Of a DNA stretch of 64,000 nucleotides, positions 41,391 to 50,545 are shown piece after piece (within the stretch, counting starts at the first letter, position 1; the number at the start of each line of letters is the position of its first letter). Under the pieces are notes generated by a model, which was given only the letters and a program-made list of their open reading frames with translations, was not told the origin of the DNA and did not search any database. This stretch comes from Croceitalea rosinachiae (lineage in GTDB: Bacteria; Bacteroidota; Bacteroidia; Flavobacteriales; Flavobacteriaceae), in NCBI RefSeq assembly GCF_031846445.1, contig NZ_JAVRHR010000003.1:186001-250000 (forward strand), given 5' to 3'. The position numbers and the translations under genes are program-made.

Positions 41391-44360
41391 ATGCAAAATA
41401 AAGGACTTATAAAGCTATTTGCCCTCCTTTTTGGTTTGGTAAGTATCTATCAATTATCCTTCACATTCATTTCGGGGAAGATTGAAAATGATGCAGAAAA
41501 ATTTGCCGTAAATCAAATTTCGGAAGCTGAAGAAGATTATGTGACTAAGCGGGAGGCTTTAGAGACGTCGTATTTAGATTCTGTTGGTGGTAACCCCATA
41601 TTGGGCTATACTAGCTATGAAGATGCTAAAAAGTGGGAATTGAACAAAGGTCTTGACCTTAAGGGGGGAATCAACGTTACCCTTCAAATTTCGGTGAAAG
41701 ACATTCTAAAGGGTCTTGCCGACAATACGAAGAACCCTATTTTTAATAAGGCCTTAGCAGATGCTGATGAAGCTTCTAAAAATAGTGATGACACTTATTT
41801 GGAGTTGTTTTTTGATGCTTTCGATGATATAAAAGGTAATACCAAGTTAGGGTCACCCGACATTTTTGCGAATAAGACCTTAAGCGATGTTATTAATTTT
41901 CAAATGTCAGATGATCAGGTAAAACCAATTATCAGAACGAAGATTGATGAATCTATTGAATCAGCGTTTGAAGTACTTCGTGAACGTATTGATGGTTTTG
42001 GGGTTACCCAACCTAATATTCAACGAGAAGGAAACTCTGGTCGTATTTTGGTTGAGCTTCCAGGGGCAAGAGATATAGGACGAGCACAAGAATTGTTGTC
42101 TAGTACTGCACAATTAGAGTTTTGGGAAACCTACCCTCAAACTAGCCCGAGTATTTCACAATTTATATTTAGTGCCAATGAACGTCTTCGCGATATTTTA
42201 GAACCTAAGGAAGAGGTCAAAGACACTTTGGCTTCTGCTGAATCAGAGATAGATTCGTTGCTTTCTGATGTAGCAAAAGACTCACTTGACTTAGCTTCTG
42301 AATCAAATCCGCTGTTAAGTAAACTGTTACCAGCAGGTAACAATGCAATTGCCCAGGTGGCAGTTAACGATACAGCAGAAGTGGGTTCGTACCTTAGAAT
42401 GCCGGAGATTAGAAGACTTTTGCCTACTGATGTGCAATTTGTAAAGTTTGCATGGGAAAGGTTAAGTCGTGACAGTGACTCTGAATTGGTTGGTTTATTT
42501 GCCCTTAAGTCTAATCGTGATAAGATACCTGCAATGAGCGGCGATGTCATCATTGATGCTGCTTCTGAAATTGACCCGTATACCAATGACCCTAAAGTTA
42601 CTATGGTCATGAATACCCGAGGTGCTAAAGAATGGGAAGAAGTGACCGGTGAAGTTTTTAAAAACCAAACAGGTATTGCAGTTGTACTGGATGATAAAGT
42701 ATATACCGCTCCCGGTGTTTCAAGAGGTCCAATTTCTGGAGGACGCTCTGAAATTACTGGTGACTTTACCTTAGTTGAAACCAAAGATATTGCCAATGTG
42801 TTAAGAGCAGGCAAATTACCTGCATCAGCAGAAATTATTCAATCCGAGGTTGTTGGTCCTTCTTTAGGGCAAGAGGCTATAGATAGTGGTTTTATGTCTT
42901 TTATAATTGCTATGGCATTCGTATTGGTCTGGATGATTTTCTATTATGGAAAGGCAGGTATTTTTGCAGATATCGCCTTGGTATTCAATATTCTCTTGAT
43001 TTTTGGAGTATTGACTAGTCTTGGAGCTGTTTTAACCTTACCCGGTATTGCCGGTATTGTTTTAACTATTGGTATGTCTGTAGATGCTAACGTACTGATT
43101 TTTGAGCGTATCAAAGAAGAATTAGATAGAGGTAAAGGAAAAGCGCAAGCTGTTGCAGATGGTTTCAGCAACGCCCTTTCATCTATTCTCGATGCAAACA
43201 TTACGACTGGTTTAACAGCGATTATACTTTTTATATTTGGTTCAGGCCCAATTAAAGGTTTTGCGACTACTTTATTGATAGGTATCGTTACCTCATTGTT
43301 TACAGCGATTTTTATCACCAGATTATTGGTTGATTGGTATATTTCTAAAAAAGGGAGAGATCTTCAATTTTCTACAAGTATGACCAAGGGCTTGTTCAAA
43401 AATATGAATATCAATTTCTTGGGTAAAAGAAAGATTGCATACATTATATCTTTTATCTTAATCGGAGTTAGTATATTTTCTCTCTTTACATTAAAATTAC
43501 AACAGGGTGTTGATTTTGTTGGGGGACGTTCTTACCAAATTCGATTTGAACAGCCAGTCAATGCTTCTGAAATTGCATCAGAATTAAATGCAGTTTTTGG
43601 AAGTGGCACTAATGTTAAGACCTTTGGTGAGTCAAATCAAATAAAGGTAACTACGCCGTACAAAGTAGATGTTGAAGGTATAGAAGTTGATACTGAGATT
43701 CAGAATAAATTGTACGAATCACTACAAAAATACTTGCCAGATGGCACTTCATTTAATGATTTTACCGTTGGCGCTTCTGAGAAATCTATTGGAATTTTAC
43801 AGTCGGTAAAAGTAGGCCCGACCATAGCAGACGATATCAAGAAGAATGCTTTCTGGGCAATTATTGGTTCATTGGCTGTTGTTTTCTTATACATCTTATT
43901 ACGTTTTAGAAGATGGCAATTCTCTTTGGGTGCTGTAACTGCTGTATTCCATGATGTACTGATTGTATTGGGCATCTTCTCATTAACAGGTGCGATTATG
44001 CCTTTTAATATGGAAATTGACCAAGCGTTTATCGCCGCAATCTTAACAGTAATCGGTTACTCATTGAATGATACCGTGGTTGTTTTTGACCGTATTCGAG
44101 AGGTTGTGGGCCTTAAAGGCTGGAAAAATGGAGATCATATCAATGAAGCTTTGAACAGTACATTAAGCCGAACTTTGAATACCTCATTGACCACTTTGAT
44201 AGTATTGTTGGCGATTTTTATTTTCGGAGGTGAATCGTTGAGAGGATTTATGTTCGCCATGATTGTTGGTGTTATTGTTGGTACCTATTCATCGGTGTTT
44301 ATTGCAACTCCAATAATGTTTGATGCTTTAAAGAAGAAAATATCTTCTGGTAAAGAATAA
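41391..44360 (+). CDS. secDF: Fused protein translocase subunit SecDF
   Basis: This 989-residue fusion of SecD and SecF assists preprotein export through SecYEG using the proton gradient. The SecD half has ELNKGLDLKGGINV, ERIDGFGVTQPNIQREG, a large periplasmic P1 domain and the membrane motif GMSVDANVLIFERIKEE. The SecF half has VDFVGGRSYQIRF and SLNDTVVVFDRIRE. About twelve membrane helices are evident. The fused form is normal in Bacteroidota. Confidence 0.97.
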   Translation: MQNKGLIKLFALLFGLVSIYQLSFTFISGKIENDAEKFAVNQISEAEEDYVTKREALETSYLDSVGGNPILGYTSYEDAKKWELNKGLDLKGGINVTLQISVKDILKGLADNTKNPIFNKALADADEASKNSDDTYLELFFDAFDDIKGNTKLGSPDIFANKTLSDVINFQMSDDQVKPIIRTKIDESIESAFEVLRERIDGFGVTQPNIQREGNSGRILVELPGARDIGRAQELLSSTAQLEFWETYPQTSPSISQFIFSANERLRDILEPKEEVKDTLASAESEIDSLLSDVAKDSLDLASESNPLLSKLLPAGNNAIAQVAVNDTAEVGSYLRMPEIRRLLPTDVQFVKFAWERLSRDSDSELVGLFALKSNRDKIPAMSGDVIIDAASEIDPYTNDPKVTMVMNTRGAKEWEEVTGEVFKNQTGIAVVLDDKVYTAPGVSRGPISGGRSEITGDFTLVETKDIANVLRAGKLPASAEIIQSEVVGPSLGQEAIDSGFMSFIIAMAFVLVWMIFYYGKAGIFADIALVFNILLIFGVLTSLGAVLTLPGIAGIVLTIGMSVDANVLIFERIKEELDRGKGKAQAVADGFSNALSSILDANITTGLTAIILFIFGSGPIKGFATTLLIGIVTSLFTAIFITRLLVDWYISKKGRDLQFSTSMTKGLFKNMNINFLGKRKIAYIISFILIGVSIFSLFTLKLQQGVDFVGGRSYQIRFEQPVNASEIASELNAVFGSGTNVKTFGESNQIKVTTPYKVDVEGIEVDTEIQNKLYESLQKYLPDGTSFNDFTVGASEKSIGILQSVKVGPTIADDIKKNAFWAIIGSLAVVFLYILLRFRRWQFSLGAVTAVFHDVLIVLGIFSLTGAIMPFNMEIDQAFIAAILTVIGYSLNDTVVVFDRIREVVGLKGWKNGDHINEALNSTLSRTLNTSLTTLIVLLAIFIFGGESLRGFMFAMIVGVIVGTYSSVFIATPIMFDALKKKISSGKE

Positions 44361-44383
44361 ATTAATGAATTAACCCAAATGAA

Positions 44384-44410
44384 GAAGCCGCTATTAAGCG
44401 GCTTTTTTGC
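44384..44410 (+). terminator. Terminator after secDF
   Basis: AAGCCGCT pairs with AGCGGCTT around a 4-nt loop, followed by TTTT. Confidence 0.8.
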
Positions 44411-44493
44411 TTTCTGTCTTTCCGATATAGGAACCTTCATTTGAAAAAAGGTAAAGATTTAAACTATGATGGTACTAAAACACTCTTAGTTAT

Positions 44494-44843
44494 TTAATAG
44501 GTCGCAGAGCCATTTGTAGTTATTTGTTTTTTAGGCAAACTCATTACATATTCATATCCCTTTTTAAGGTATTCAACCAATTTGGCCTTATCTTGTAATA
44601 GGGAGTATGTATCAATACATACTCCCTCATTATAGCACCATGTGACTTAAAAGGTAAAGCACCGTACTTTTCAAATTCTCTAGTGTCTTCTTTAGAGAGG
44701 CGAATACCCATTTCATCATCTTTATTTATTAATGAAAACATATAACCATTTGCAGAAGCATAGGGAGTGGTCTTGCCTTTTCGTTCTAGATTGGCAAGGG
44801 TAACAATTTCATCGTAGTTTGTTATTACTTCATTTCGGACCAT
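44494..44843 (-). pseudogene. TfoX-like protein gene with a frameshift
   Basis: The open frame from 44843 gives 99 residues with a TfoX/Sxy N-terminal-like pattern (TTPYASANGYMFSLINKDDEMGIRLSKED, FKSHGAIMREYVLI), then an aberrant tail. The expected continuation, LLQDKAKLVEYLKKGYEYVMSLPKK, is intact in another frame down to a stop at 44494-44496. The frame breaks at a perfect palindrome with 12-bp arms (44601-44626). I read this as one gene broken by a small indel. A sequencing error is possible. Confidence 0.65.
44601..44626. repeat. Perfect palindrome inside the broken TfoX-like gene
   Basis: GGGAGTATGTAT (44601-44612) and its exact complement (44615-44626) flank two bases, CA. The frameshift maps here, as expected if template switching at a quasi-palindrome created or perfected the repeat. 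Confidence 0.75.
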
Positions 44844-45130
44844 ATTATTGTAATTTTTATTAAGCTAATTTTTGCATTGATATATAGTTCAAGCATTTTT
44901 ATTAAAATTTATGTCGATATGCATTTTCCTTGTTAAAACAATGGTTTTTGCACAATGAAAAGGGTTAAAATGTAAGATTTTTAACATTTTTATTATTATT
45001 GGGAACACTGTAATTTATTGATTCTTTTATTAAAAAAATATGTGAATGGTGCGATTTTATCGATGAACAGTAATTTTGTTTGTTTACACTAAATTAACTT
45101 ATTTTTAAGGGCTTTAAAACCAACTAGTTC

Positions 45131-46108
45131 ATGTCAAATTTTTTTCAAACCATTTCAGACGAGAATAAAGAAGTTCTGAAAACTTATTCTTGGATACCTT
45201 TAATTATTATTGGTATAATTTTGATTATAGTCTCGTTTACATCTTGGGCGGAATCAATTGTATACCTTTCAAAAGGCCTCTACGCTTCTGGAACTACTAT
45301 TATTACGAGCATGGTTTTTTTAACATTGGTCAAGTCCAAACAATTCTCAAATATTTTTAATAAACAATTACGTAATATTATCTATTGTTCAGAGCATTTA
45401 GAAAATAGGAAGGATATTAGGGAGTTATGGCACACCACCTCAAAAGCTATGTATGAGAAATATTTTCCTGATTTATGTGATATTATAGAAGACAATGTAG
45501 AAAACTACATACCTATCGACTCTACCAAGTATTATGAGAATTATGTTTACAAGGTCGATATTTCATTTGATGAACAGGATTTGAATTATATTAACTTAAA
45601 AGAAAGAGAATCTTTCTCATTGGTCAGTAAAACTACTGATAAAGTAGAGTATAAATCTTCGACTATTTTTGAAAAAGAGAATTATAAGGATACAATTTCT
45701 GACTATAAAATGCTTTCATTTAGAGTTAATAAAAAAGAATTAAATCCTAAAAATCCTGAATTAACAATCGACAAAAGCTACAAAGGAAAGAAAATATTGG
45801 TTATACACAATAGATTTTTAAATGGTAAAAATAGATATGTTATAGAAAAAGAAGAGGTCAAGAAATATTCTCTTTTGGTTGAGAATACAAAGTCGCATAA
45901 TTGCTCTCATATTTTTAAGAATTATACTTTAGAAGTTACCCACCCTAAAGAACTTGAGGTGAAGTTTTATGAAAATGGAACATTAAACAAATTTGATACT
46001 AAACCTATCAGAGAAGTAGGCGACTCTTACGTTAAAACGTATGAATATGAGGGTATCATGTTTAAAAACCAAGGGACTAGGTTGATTTTCCGTGATTTAA
46101 GAAAATAA
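45131..46108 (+). CDS. Two-helix membrane protein with soluble domain, unknown
   Basis: This 325-residue protein has two N-terminal membrane helices (about 21-41 and 48-68). A cytoplasmic helical region follows, with NIFNKQLRNIIYCSEHLENRKDIRELWHTTSKAMYEKYFPDL, then a beta-rich C-terminal domain. I recognise no named family. The layout (membrane pair plus sensor-like beta domain) would suit a stress or defence membrane protein, but nothing proves it. It is monocistronic; the 287-bp gap upstream shows no clear feature. Confidence 0.6.
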   Translation: MSNFFQTISDENKEVLKTYSWIPLIIIGIILIIVSFTSWAESIVYLSKGLYASGTTIITSMVFLTLVKSKQFSNIFNKQLRNIIYCSEHLENRKDIRELWHTTSKAMYEKYFPDLCDIIEDNVENYIPIDSTKYYENYVYKVDISFDEQDLNYINLKERESFSLVSKTTDKVEYKSSTIFEKENYKDTISDYKMLSFRVNKKELNPKNPELTIDKSYKGKKILVIHNRFLNGKNRYVIEKEEVKKYSLLVENTKSHNCSHIFKNYTLEVTHPKELEVKFYENGTLNKFDTKPIREVGDSYVKTYEYEGIMFKNQGTRLIFRDLRK

Positions 46109-46110
46109 TA

Positions 46111-46270
46111 CTATATTTACAACGTTAACTAAAAAAAGAGCTTATGAACACACATTTTAATTATTCTTTGAATCATTCATTAATTGAAGAAGAGGAGTAC
46201 ACAGGTTAATTTTTTAGCTAACAAGCTCAAAAATATTCAAACCACCTTTATTAAGGTGGTTTTGTTTTTT
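46111..46270 (+). other. Mini-transcription unit with a 21-codon ORF
   Basis: A near-consensus -7 box TATATTTA (46111-46118) is followed by an ATG-initiated 21-codon frame (46144-46209). A strong terminator comes next (46239-46270). The peptide is polar and acidic at its end (EEEEYTG). It could be a small protein gene or a small RNA, independent of the gene before it. Confidence 0.35.
46239..46270 (+). terminator. Terminator of the mini-unit
   Basis: AACCACCTT pairs with AAGGTGGTT around a short loop, followed by TTGTTTTTTT. It may also face the convergent DinB-like gene. Confidence 0.75.
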
Positions 46271-46347
46271 TGATAGAGTTTTACCCTCAATATGATTAGT
46301 TTTGAGAACAAAATTTTGAAGAGGATGAAATATAGGTAGGTACTATC

Positions 46348-46884
46348 TTAATTTTCATGTCTTAAGTTTTGCAAAATCTGTTTATCATGGTGTGTTACAT
46401 GATATGCAACGAAGTAAAGTACTTCTCTTAGTGTGAATTTTCCCATAACAGGATGGGGCAGTATGTATATATCAAGTTCAGGTTCTGTGAAGTTTTCAAT
46501 GCCCACAGTTAACTTTTCAATGACTTCTTTTAAAGCTTTCAGTTTTTCATTTTTTTGTTCTAAGTCCACTTCTTCAGGAGAAAATCTTTCTTCAAGTTTG
46601 TAATCTGGGTTCTGTCTTAATGTTTCCAAATAATCAGCAACGATTTTTTTGTAATCGCGACTTGGTTTACTTGCAAGACCAAACTTGTCTTTTAATACAG
46701 ATTTAGGAATCTCAAAAGCTCGAGCAACAGGTTTTGTTGACTTTAGAATATGCTCCAATTGCTGCCCTGCCGTCCATTTTCCATTGGTACTCTTCATAAA
46801 ATCAATATCAGAAAGTTCATCCAATTTTGATAGAAAAGCTTGATGATTAGTCAAGATTAATGCTTTGATTTCTAGTTTATCCAT
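46348..46884 (-). CDS. DinB-superfamily protein
   Basis: This 178-residue four-helix protein has the DinB pattern: GKWTAGQQLEHILKS near the N-terminus (first metal His) and LREVLYFVAYHVTHHDKQILQNL at the C-terminus (the remaining His ligands). Superfamily members are metal-dependent, often thiol transferases, but most are uncharacterised. It starts 2 bp after the stop of the ABC gene, so it belongs to the same operon. Confidence 0.8.
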   Translation of the reverse strand: MDKLEIKALILTNHQAFLSKLDELSDIDFMKSTNGKWTAGQQLEHILKSTKPVARAFEIPKSVLKDKFGLASKPSRDYKKIVADYLETLRQNPDYKLEERFSPEEVDLEQKNEKLKALKEVIEKLTVGIENFTEPELDIYILPHPVMGKFTLREVLYFVAYHVTHHDKQILQNLRHEN

Positions 46885-46886
46885 GA

Positions 46887-48125
46887 TTAAATGTATACTA
46901 TTTTACCTGTAGAGCCATTTTCTGTGATGCTAAGTTTGTAAATAAATTGAGGATTTAGTCCAGCTTCAGCCCTGTGCGAAACATATATAATAGCTGACTC
47001 GGTTTCATTAACAATTTTATTTACAAGTGCTAAAAATAAACCGGTGTTTGAATCGTCTAGTCCCACCGTAGGCTCATCCAATATTAACAAAATAGGATGC
47101 TTTATCATTGCTCGCGCAACCATGAGCAACCTTTTTTGGCCCATGGAGAGTTGATGAAAGTAAACCTCTTTTTTTTTGTCCAACCCAATTAGCGCTAACC
47201 ATTTTAAGGCAAGCTGTTTTTCATTATCTGTTGGTTTAATATATAACCCTACCGAATCATGTAACCCAGCAACAAGCATGTTTTCCAGCGTATGTCGACC
47301 TTTGAATTTATCGGTCATGGAAGGGGTAAAGTAACCAATATGTTTTTTAATATCCCAAACACTTTCACCACTTCCTTTTTTATTTCCTAAAAGTGTTAAA
47401 TTTTGTCCATATCCTTTATGGCTGTCACCGGTAATCATATTCAAAAGCGTAGATTTACCACTTCCATTAGGACCAATGAGTTGCCAAAACTCTCCTTTAT
47501 TTATGGTCCAATCAATATTTTTTAATATTTGTTTTCCGTCAAAACTTACGGATACACCTTGAAATCTTACTAGTTCGGTATTAAAGAAATTACTGGCTCG
47601 TATTGGTGCTGGAATGGCGTTACTTAAGTTATTTTTGCTTTTTTCATGAACTTTCCAAAATAATTCTCTGTTTTGAAAATAGTGTAGTTCTCCCTTACTA
47701 TAAGTAAAAAAATCACTTGTAAACATAAGTATATCTTCAAGTCGACTAACTAATTGAATTAAATGGATTTTTTCAGAGATTACTTCCAATCTTGTTTTTA
47801 AATCAGCTTGACTTTCAATATCTAGATTATCAAATGGATTGACCACTATCAAATATTCGGGACTTTTTGATAAAATATGTTTTAGGAGTGCTTTTTTTCG
47901 CTCACCGCTACTCATTGACAGAAGTGATTGATTACGATTGCTTGTAAGGGTTTTAATTTCGTGGCGTTCTTCTCTGTCAATAAAATGCTCTAATTCCTCA
48001 GCAGAAAAAATACCTCCCTTTTTATCTTTTAATGATTCAAAGTATTTATAACTTCCTTCATAAATACTAGTAATAAGTGTTTGTAGGCTAGATTCATTTT
48101 CAACAAGAATAGCGAAGTGTTTCAA
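46887..48125 (-). CDS. ModF-like double ABC ATPase
   Basis: This 412-residue protein has two ATP-binding-cassette halves and no membrane part. The C-terminal half is complete: GPNGSGKSTLLN, LSMGQKRLLMVARAM, LLILDEPTVGLD and VSHRAEAG. The N-terminal half keeps a signature-like SMSSGERKKALL but has no Walker A. Its Walker B reads LIVVNPFDNLD, with Asn for the catalytic Glu. ModF-type proteins are associated with molybdate uptake, but no mod genes are nearby. Confidence 0.78.
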   Translation of the reverse strand: MKHFAILVENESSLQTLITSIYEGSYKYFESLKDKKGGIFSAEELEHFIDREERHEIKTLTSNRNQSLLSMSSGERKKALLKHILSKSPEYLIVVNPFDNLDIESQADLKTRLEVISEKIHLIQLVSRLEDILMFTSDFFTYSKGELHYFQNRELFWKVHEKSKNNLSNAIPAPIRASNFFNTELVRFQGVSVSFDGKQILKNIDWTINKGEFWQLIGPNGSGKSTLLNMITGDSHKGYGQNLTLLGNKKGSGESVWDIKKHIGYFTPSMTDKFKGRHTLENMLVAGLHDSVGLYIKPTDNEKQLALKWLALIGLDKKKEVYFHQLSMGQKRLLMVARAMIKHPILLILDEPTVGLDDSNTGLFLALVNKIVNETESAIIYVSHRAEAGLNPQFIYKLSITENGSTGKIVYI

Positions 48126-48165
48126 AATACTGGTTTACCCAAATTTAGCTATTAAACCGGTTGGT

Positions 48166-48699
48166 TCATTTGCTTTGAGTGGCATTTACTCTATAAATAT
48201 GCACAGGGTTATTTTTGTAAAAAGTGCTTTTATCCAAATGCATACCATTTTTCAAGGCAACTTTTTGAGAAGGAACATTGTCAATATGAATTATCGAAAT
48301 TAGGGAATCAGAAAATTGCTCTTCAAAAGCAATTTTTTTACATTTTTGTGCAGCTTCAAAAGCATAACCTTTTAACCAATGTTCGGGTAGTATGGAATAC
48401 CCGATTTCCAATTCTTGTATTTCGTCAACAGTTTGTACAAGAAGCCCGCAAATACCGACTAAATTGCCCGTTTCCATAGAAATTAAAGCATTCATACCTC
48501 CCAATCCCTTTTTATAGCGCTCAAAAATACGGTCGAATTGTTCTTTACAAGCCACTTGAGGGTTTTTGGGAAGGCCTTCCCAATATTTTGTTGAATTGGG
48601 ATTTTGGTAAAATGGAAACCATGCTTCAAAATCAGTAGTAGCTATTTTTCGAAAGGATAATCGTTCACTTTTTTGACCTTCAAGTAAATAAGGAATCAT
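48166..48699 (-). CDS. GNAT-family N-acetyltransferase
   Basis: This 177-residue protein is of the RimJ/RimL type. It opens TERLSFRKI-like (SERLSFRKIATTDFEAWFPFY), has LEIGYSILPEHWLKGYAFEA as the acetyl-CoA binding core, and ends with IDNVPSQKVALKNGMHLDK. The substrate is unknown; family members acetylate protein N-termini or small molecules. It directly abuts the DUF192 gene. Confidence 0.88.
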   Translation of the reverse strand: MIPYLLEGQKSERLSFRKIATTDFEAWFPFYQNPNSTKYWEGLPKNPQVACKEQFDRIFERYKKGLGGMNALISMETGNLVGICGLLVQTVDEIQELEIGYSILPEHWLKGYAFEAAQKCKKIAFEEQFSDSLISIIHIDNVPSQKVALKNGMHLDKSTFYKNNPVHIYRVNATQSK

Positions 48700-49188
48700 T
48701 TAATTTTCAGAATATTTGATACGGTCACCAACTTCAAGCGACCATTTTTCAACAAGGCCCGCATTGATTTCAAGAACATATTTAATAGGCACTTGAGATG
48801 AAAGTCCCTTCTCATCAAAAGGGCGCGTATTTTTTTGAAAGCTGGCTATTTCTAATTTTTCGTTGATGAAGATAATATCCAATGGTATTTGGGTATTCTT
48901 CATATAAAATGAATGTACTGATGTTTCTGGGAAAATAAATAACATTCCCTGTTTTATTTCCATGGACTCACGATACATCAATCCAGTTTGGGTTTCATAA
49001 TCTGATTTGGCAAATTCTACATCCAAATTCACTAAAAGTGAATCATTGACTGATTTGAAAATTTGAAGTTCTCCTTCTTTTTGAAAAGAAATAGTTTCAG
49101 TCTTAATTTCTGTTTTAGAAGTTTCCTTGCATCCGAAAAAGTTTACAAAGAGCCATAAACTAAAGATGAAAACAATAACTTTTTTCAT
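48700..49188 (-). CDS. DUF192 lipoprotein
   Basis: This 162-residue lipoprotein (lipobox FFGC, Cys at about 20) has a DUF192 domain: LDVEFAKSDYETQTGLMYRESM, GMLFIFPETSVHSFYMKNTQIPLDIIFIN and KYVLEINAGLVEKWSLEVGDRI. Function is unknown. It overlaps lgt by 1 bp, and lgt makes the lipid anchor that this lipoprotein needs. Confidence 0.88.
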   Translation of the reverse strand: MKKVIVFIFSLWLFVNFFGCKETSKTEIKTETISFQKEGELQIFKSVNDSLLVNLDVEFAKSDYETQTGLMYRESMEIKQGMLFIFPETSVHSFYMKNTQIPLDIIFINEKLEIASFQKNTRPFDEKGLSSQVPIKYVLEINAGLVEKWSLEVGDRIKYSEN

Positions 49189-50150
49189 TATTTCATCGTT
49201 TTAGCAGGCCTGAACATGAAATAAAGCCCAACCAAAATCATAGGAATACTCAACCATTGCCCAGTAGTAAAAGTACCCCAGGTTTCCTCAAAACCTCCCT
49301 GGCTTTTTTTATAGTATTCCACTATAAAACGAGCGGTCCAAAGGCCAATCATAAAAAGTCCAAAAAGGAATCCTGATTTTTGAGCCTTATCTGTTTTCCA
49401 ATACACGAACCACATTAGACCGAATAATACGAGATATAAAACTGCTTCATATAACTGGGCAGGATGACGATAAGGAATGCTTTCCAGAATTTGTGCAAAT
49501 TCAGATTTAGTCTCAATTGCTTTATAGGCGGCACTTGCAGTTTTTTCTTTAGTCAATTGCATGGCCTTATAGCTTGGCATATCATCAGAATCACGAATAA
49601 ATCGGGTTGCTAATGCAAAAGATTTATCAACTATTTTGCCATTAATTTCAGAATTGAAAAAATTTCCCAGTCGTACAAAAGCGCAACCTATGGTACTGAC
49701 CACAGCAACTCTATCAAGCAACCATAGAAATTTCATGTCTTTATATTTTCTTGAAAAAAGATAAAGCGCAATGAAAGCGGCAATTGTGGCACCATGGCTT
49801 GCAAGTCCAGTAAAACCAGTAAATTCATAACCATTTATAAAACCCAAAAGAGTACTGTCGGTACGCTCTCTTATTGGTAATAAAATTTCCAATAAGTGGT
49901 TTTTATAATAATCCCAGTCATAAAAGAAAACATGGCCCAAACGTGCGCCCAACATTATGGAAACTACTGCGTAAACAAAAAGGGAATCAAGCATTTCCAT
50001 GGGTTTGTTTTCCTTTTTAAAAATCTGTTTCATAATGTACCAACCCGCCACAAAAGCAAGGATCCACAATAAGTTGTAGTATTTTATTTGAATAAAACCA
50101 ATTTTGAAAAGAATGTCATCAGGATTCCAATTAAAACCTAAAAAGTACAT
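49188..50150 (-). CDS. lgt: Prolipoprotein diacylglyceryl transferase
   Basis: This 320-residue membrane enzyme transfers diacylglycerol to the lipobox cysteine of prolipoproteins. I chose the ATG at 50150 (MYFLGFNWNP) because the upstream extension is not typical. Signatures are LGARLGHVFFYDWDYY, SHGATIAAFIALY, FVRLGNFFNSEING and YRHPAQLYEA. At least seven membrane helices are visible. A long insert around residues 185-215 is common in flavobacterial Lgt. Confidence 0.93.
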   Translation of the reverse strand: MYFLGFNWNPDDILFKIGFIQIKYYNLLWILAFVAGWYIMKQIFKKENKPMEMLDSLFVYAVVSIMLGARLGHVFFYDWDYYKNHLLEILLPIRERTDSTLLGFINGYEFTGFTGLASHGATIAAFIALYLFSRKYKDMKFLWLLDRVAVVSTIGCAFVRLGNFFNSEINGKIVDKSFALATRFIRDSDDMPSYKAMQLTKEKTASAAYKAIETKSEFAQILESIPYRHPAQLYEAVLYLVLFGLMWFVYWKTDKAQKSGFLFGLFMIGLWTARFIVEYYKKSQGGFEETWGTFTTGQWLSIPMILVGLYFMFRPAKTMK

Positions 50151-50287
50151 ATGAATTGTTTTTGGGCTAAGATAAATAATTAGATGGTAGACCACTTCGC
50201 TTTTTAGAAGTTAGATTAGAGATTGTTTGCACAAAGGTTGGGTGAATGATATTCGATGTTTGAATTTGACCTTGAACATGTATTTTG

Positions 50288-50509
50288 TCAAGGAACAGGA
50301 TCATAGCCTTTACCGCCCCATGGATGACAGCTAAAAATGCGTTTCAGAGATAGCCAACCTCCTTTAAAGAGCCCATGCTTTTTTAAAGCTTCTAAGGTAT
50401 AGGCCGAACAAGTAGGGGAATAACGACAGGTGGCCGGGGTATACGGAGAAATCAAAAGCTGGTAGGCCCTAACCAAGAAAACAAAAGGGGCTATCAATAT
50501 TTTTTTCAC
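50288..50509 (-). CDS. yidD: Membrane protein insertion efficiency factor YidD
   Basis: This 73-residue protein matches YidD throughout: LVRAYQLLISPYTPATCRYSPTCSAYTLEALKKHG and RIFSCHPWGGKGYDPVP. It assists YidC in inserting membrane proteins. It starts 36 bp after cysS and lies upstream of lgt. Confidence 0.95.
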   Translation of the reverse strand: MKKILIAPFVFLVRAYQLLISPYTPATCRYSPTCSAYTLEALKKHGLFKGGWLSLKRIFSCHPWGGKGYDPVP

Positions 50510-50545
50510 TTTAATTGATTATTTCTTTAGGCGCCTTTGAGATAT

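Noticed and set aside
42137..42814. 225-codon minus-strand ORF inside secDF
   Set aside because: Antisense to a fully conserved gene and Ser/Leu-rich from reverse-complemented codons.
3478..45074. Shared 15-mer TCGATGAACAGTAAT at 3478-3492 and 45060-45074
   Set aside because: One or two exact 15-base matches are expected by chance in 64 kb, and the two sites share no context.
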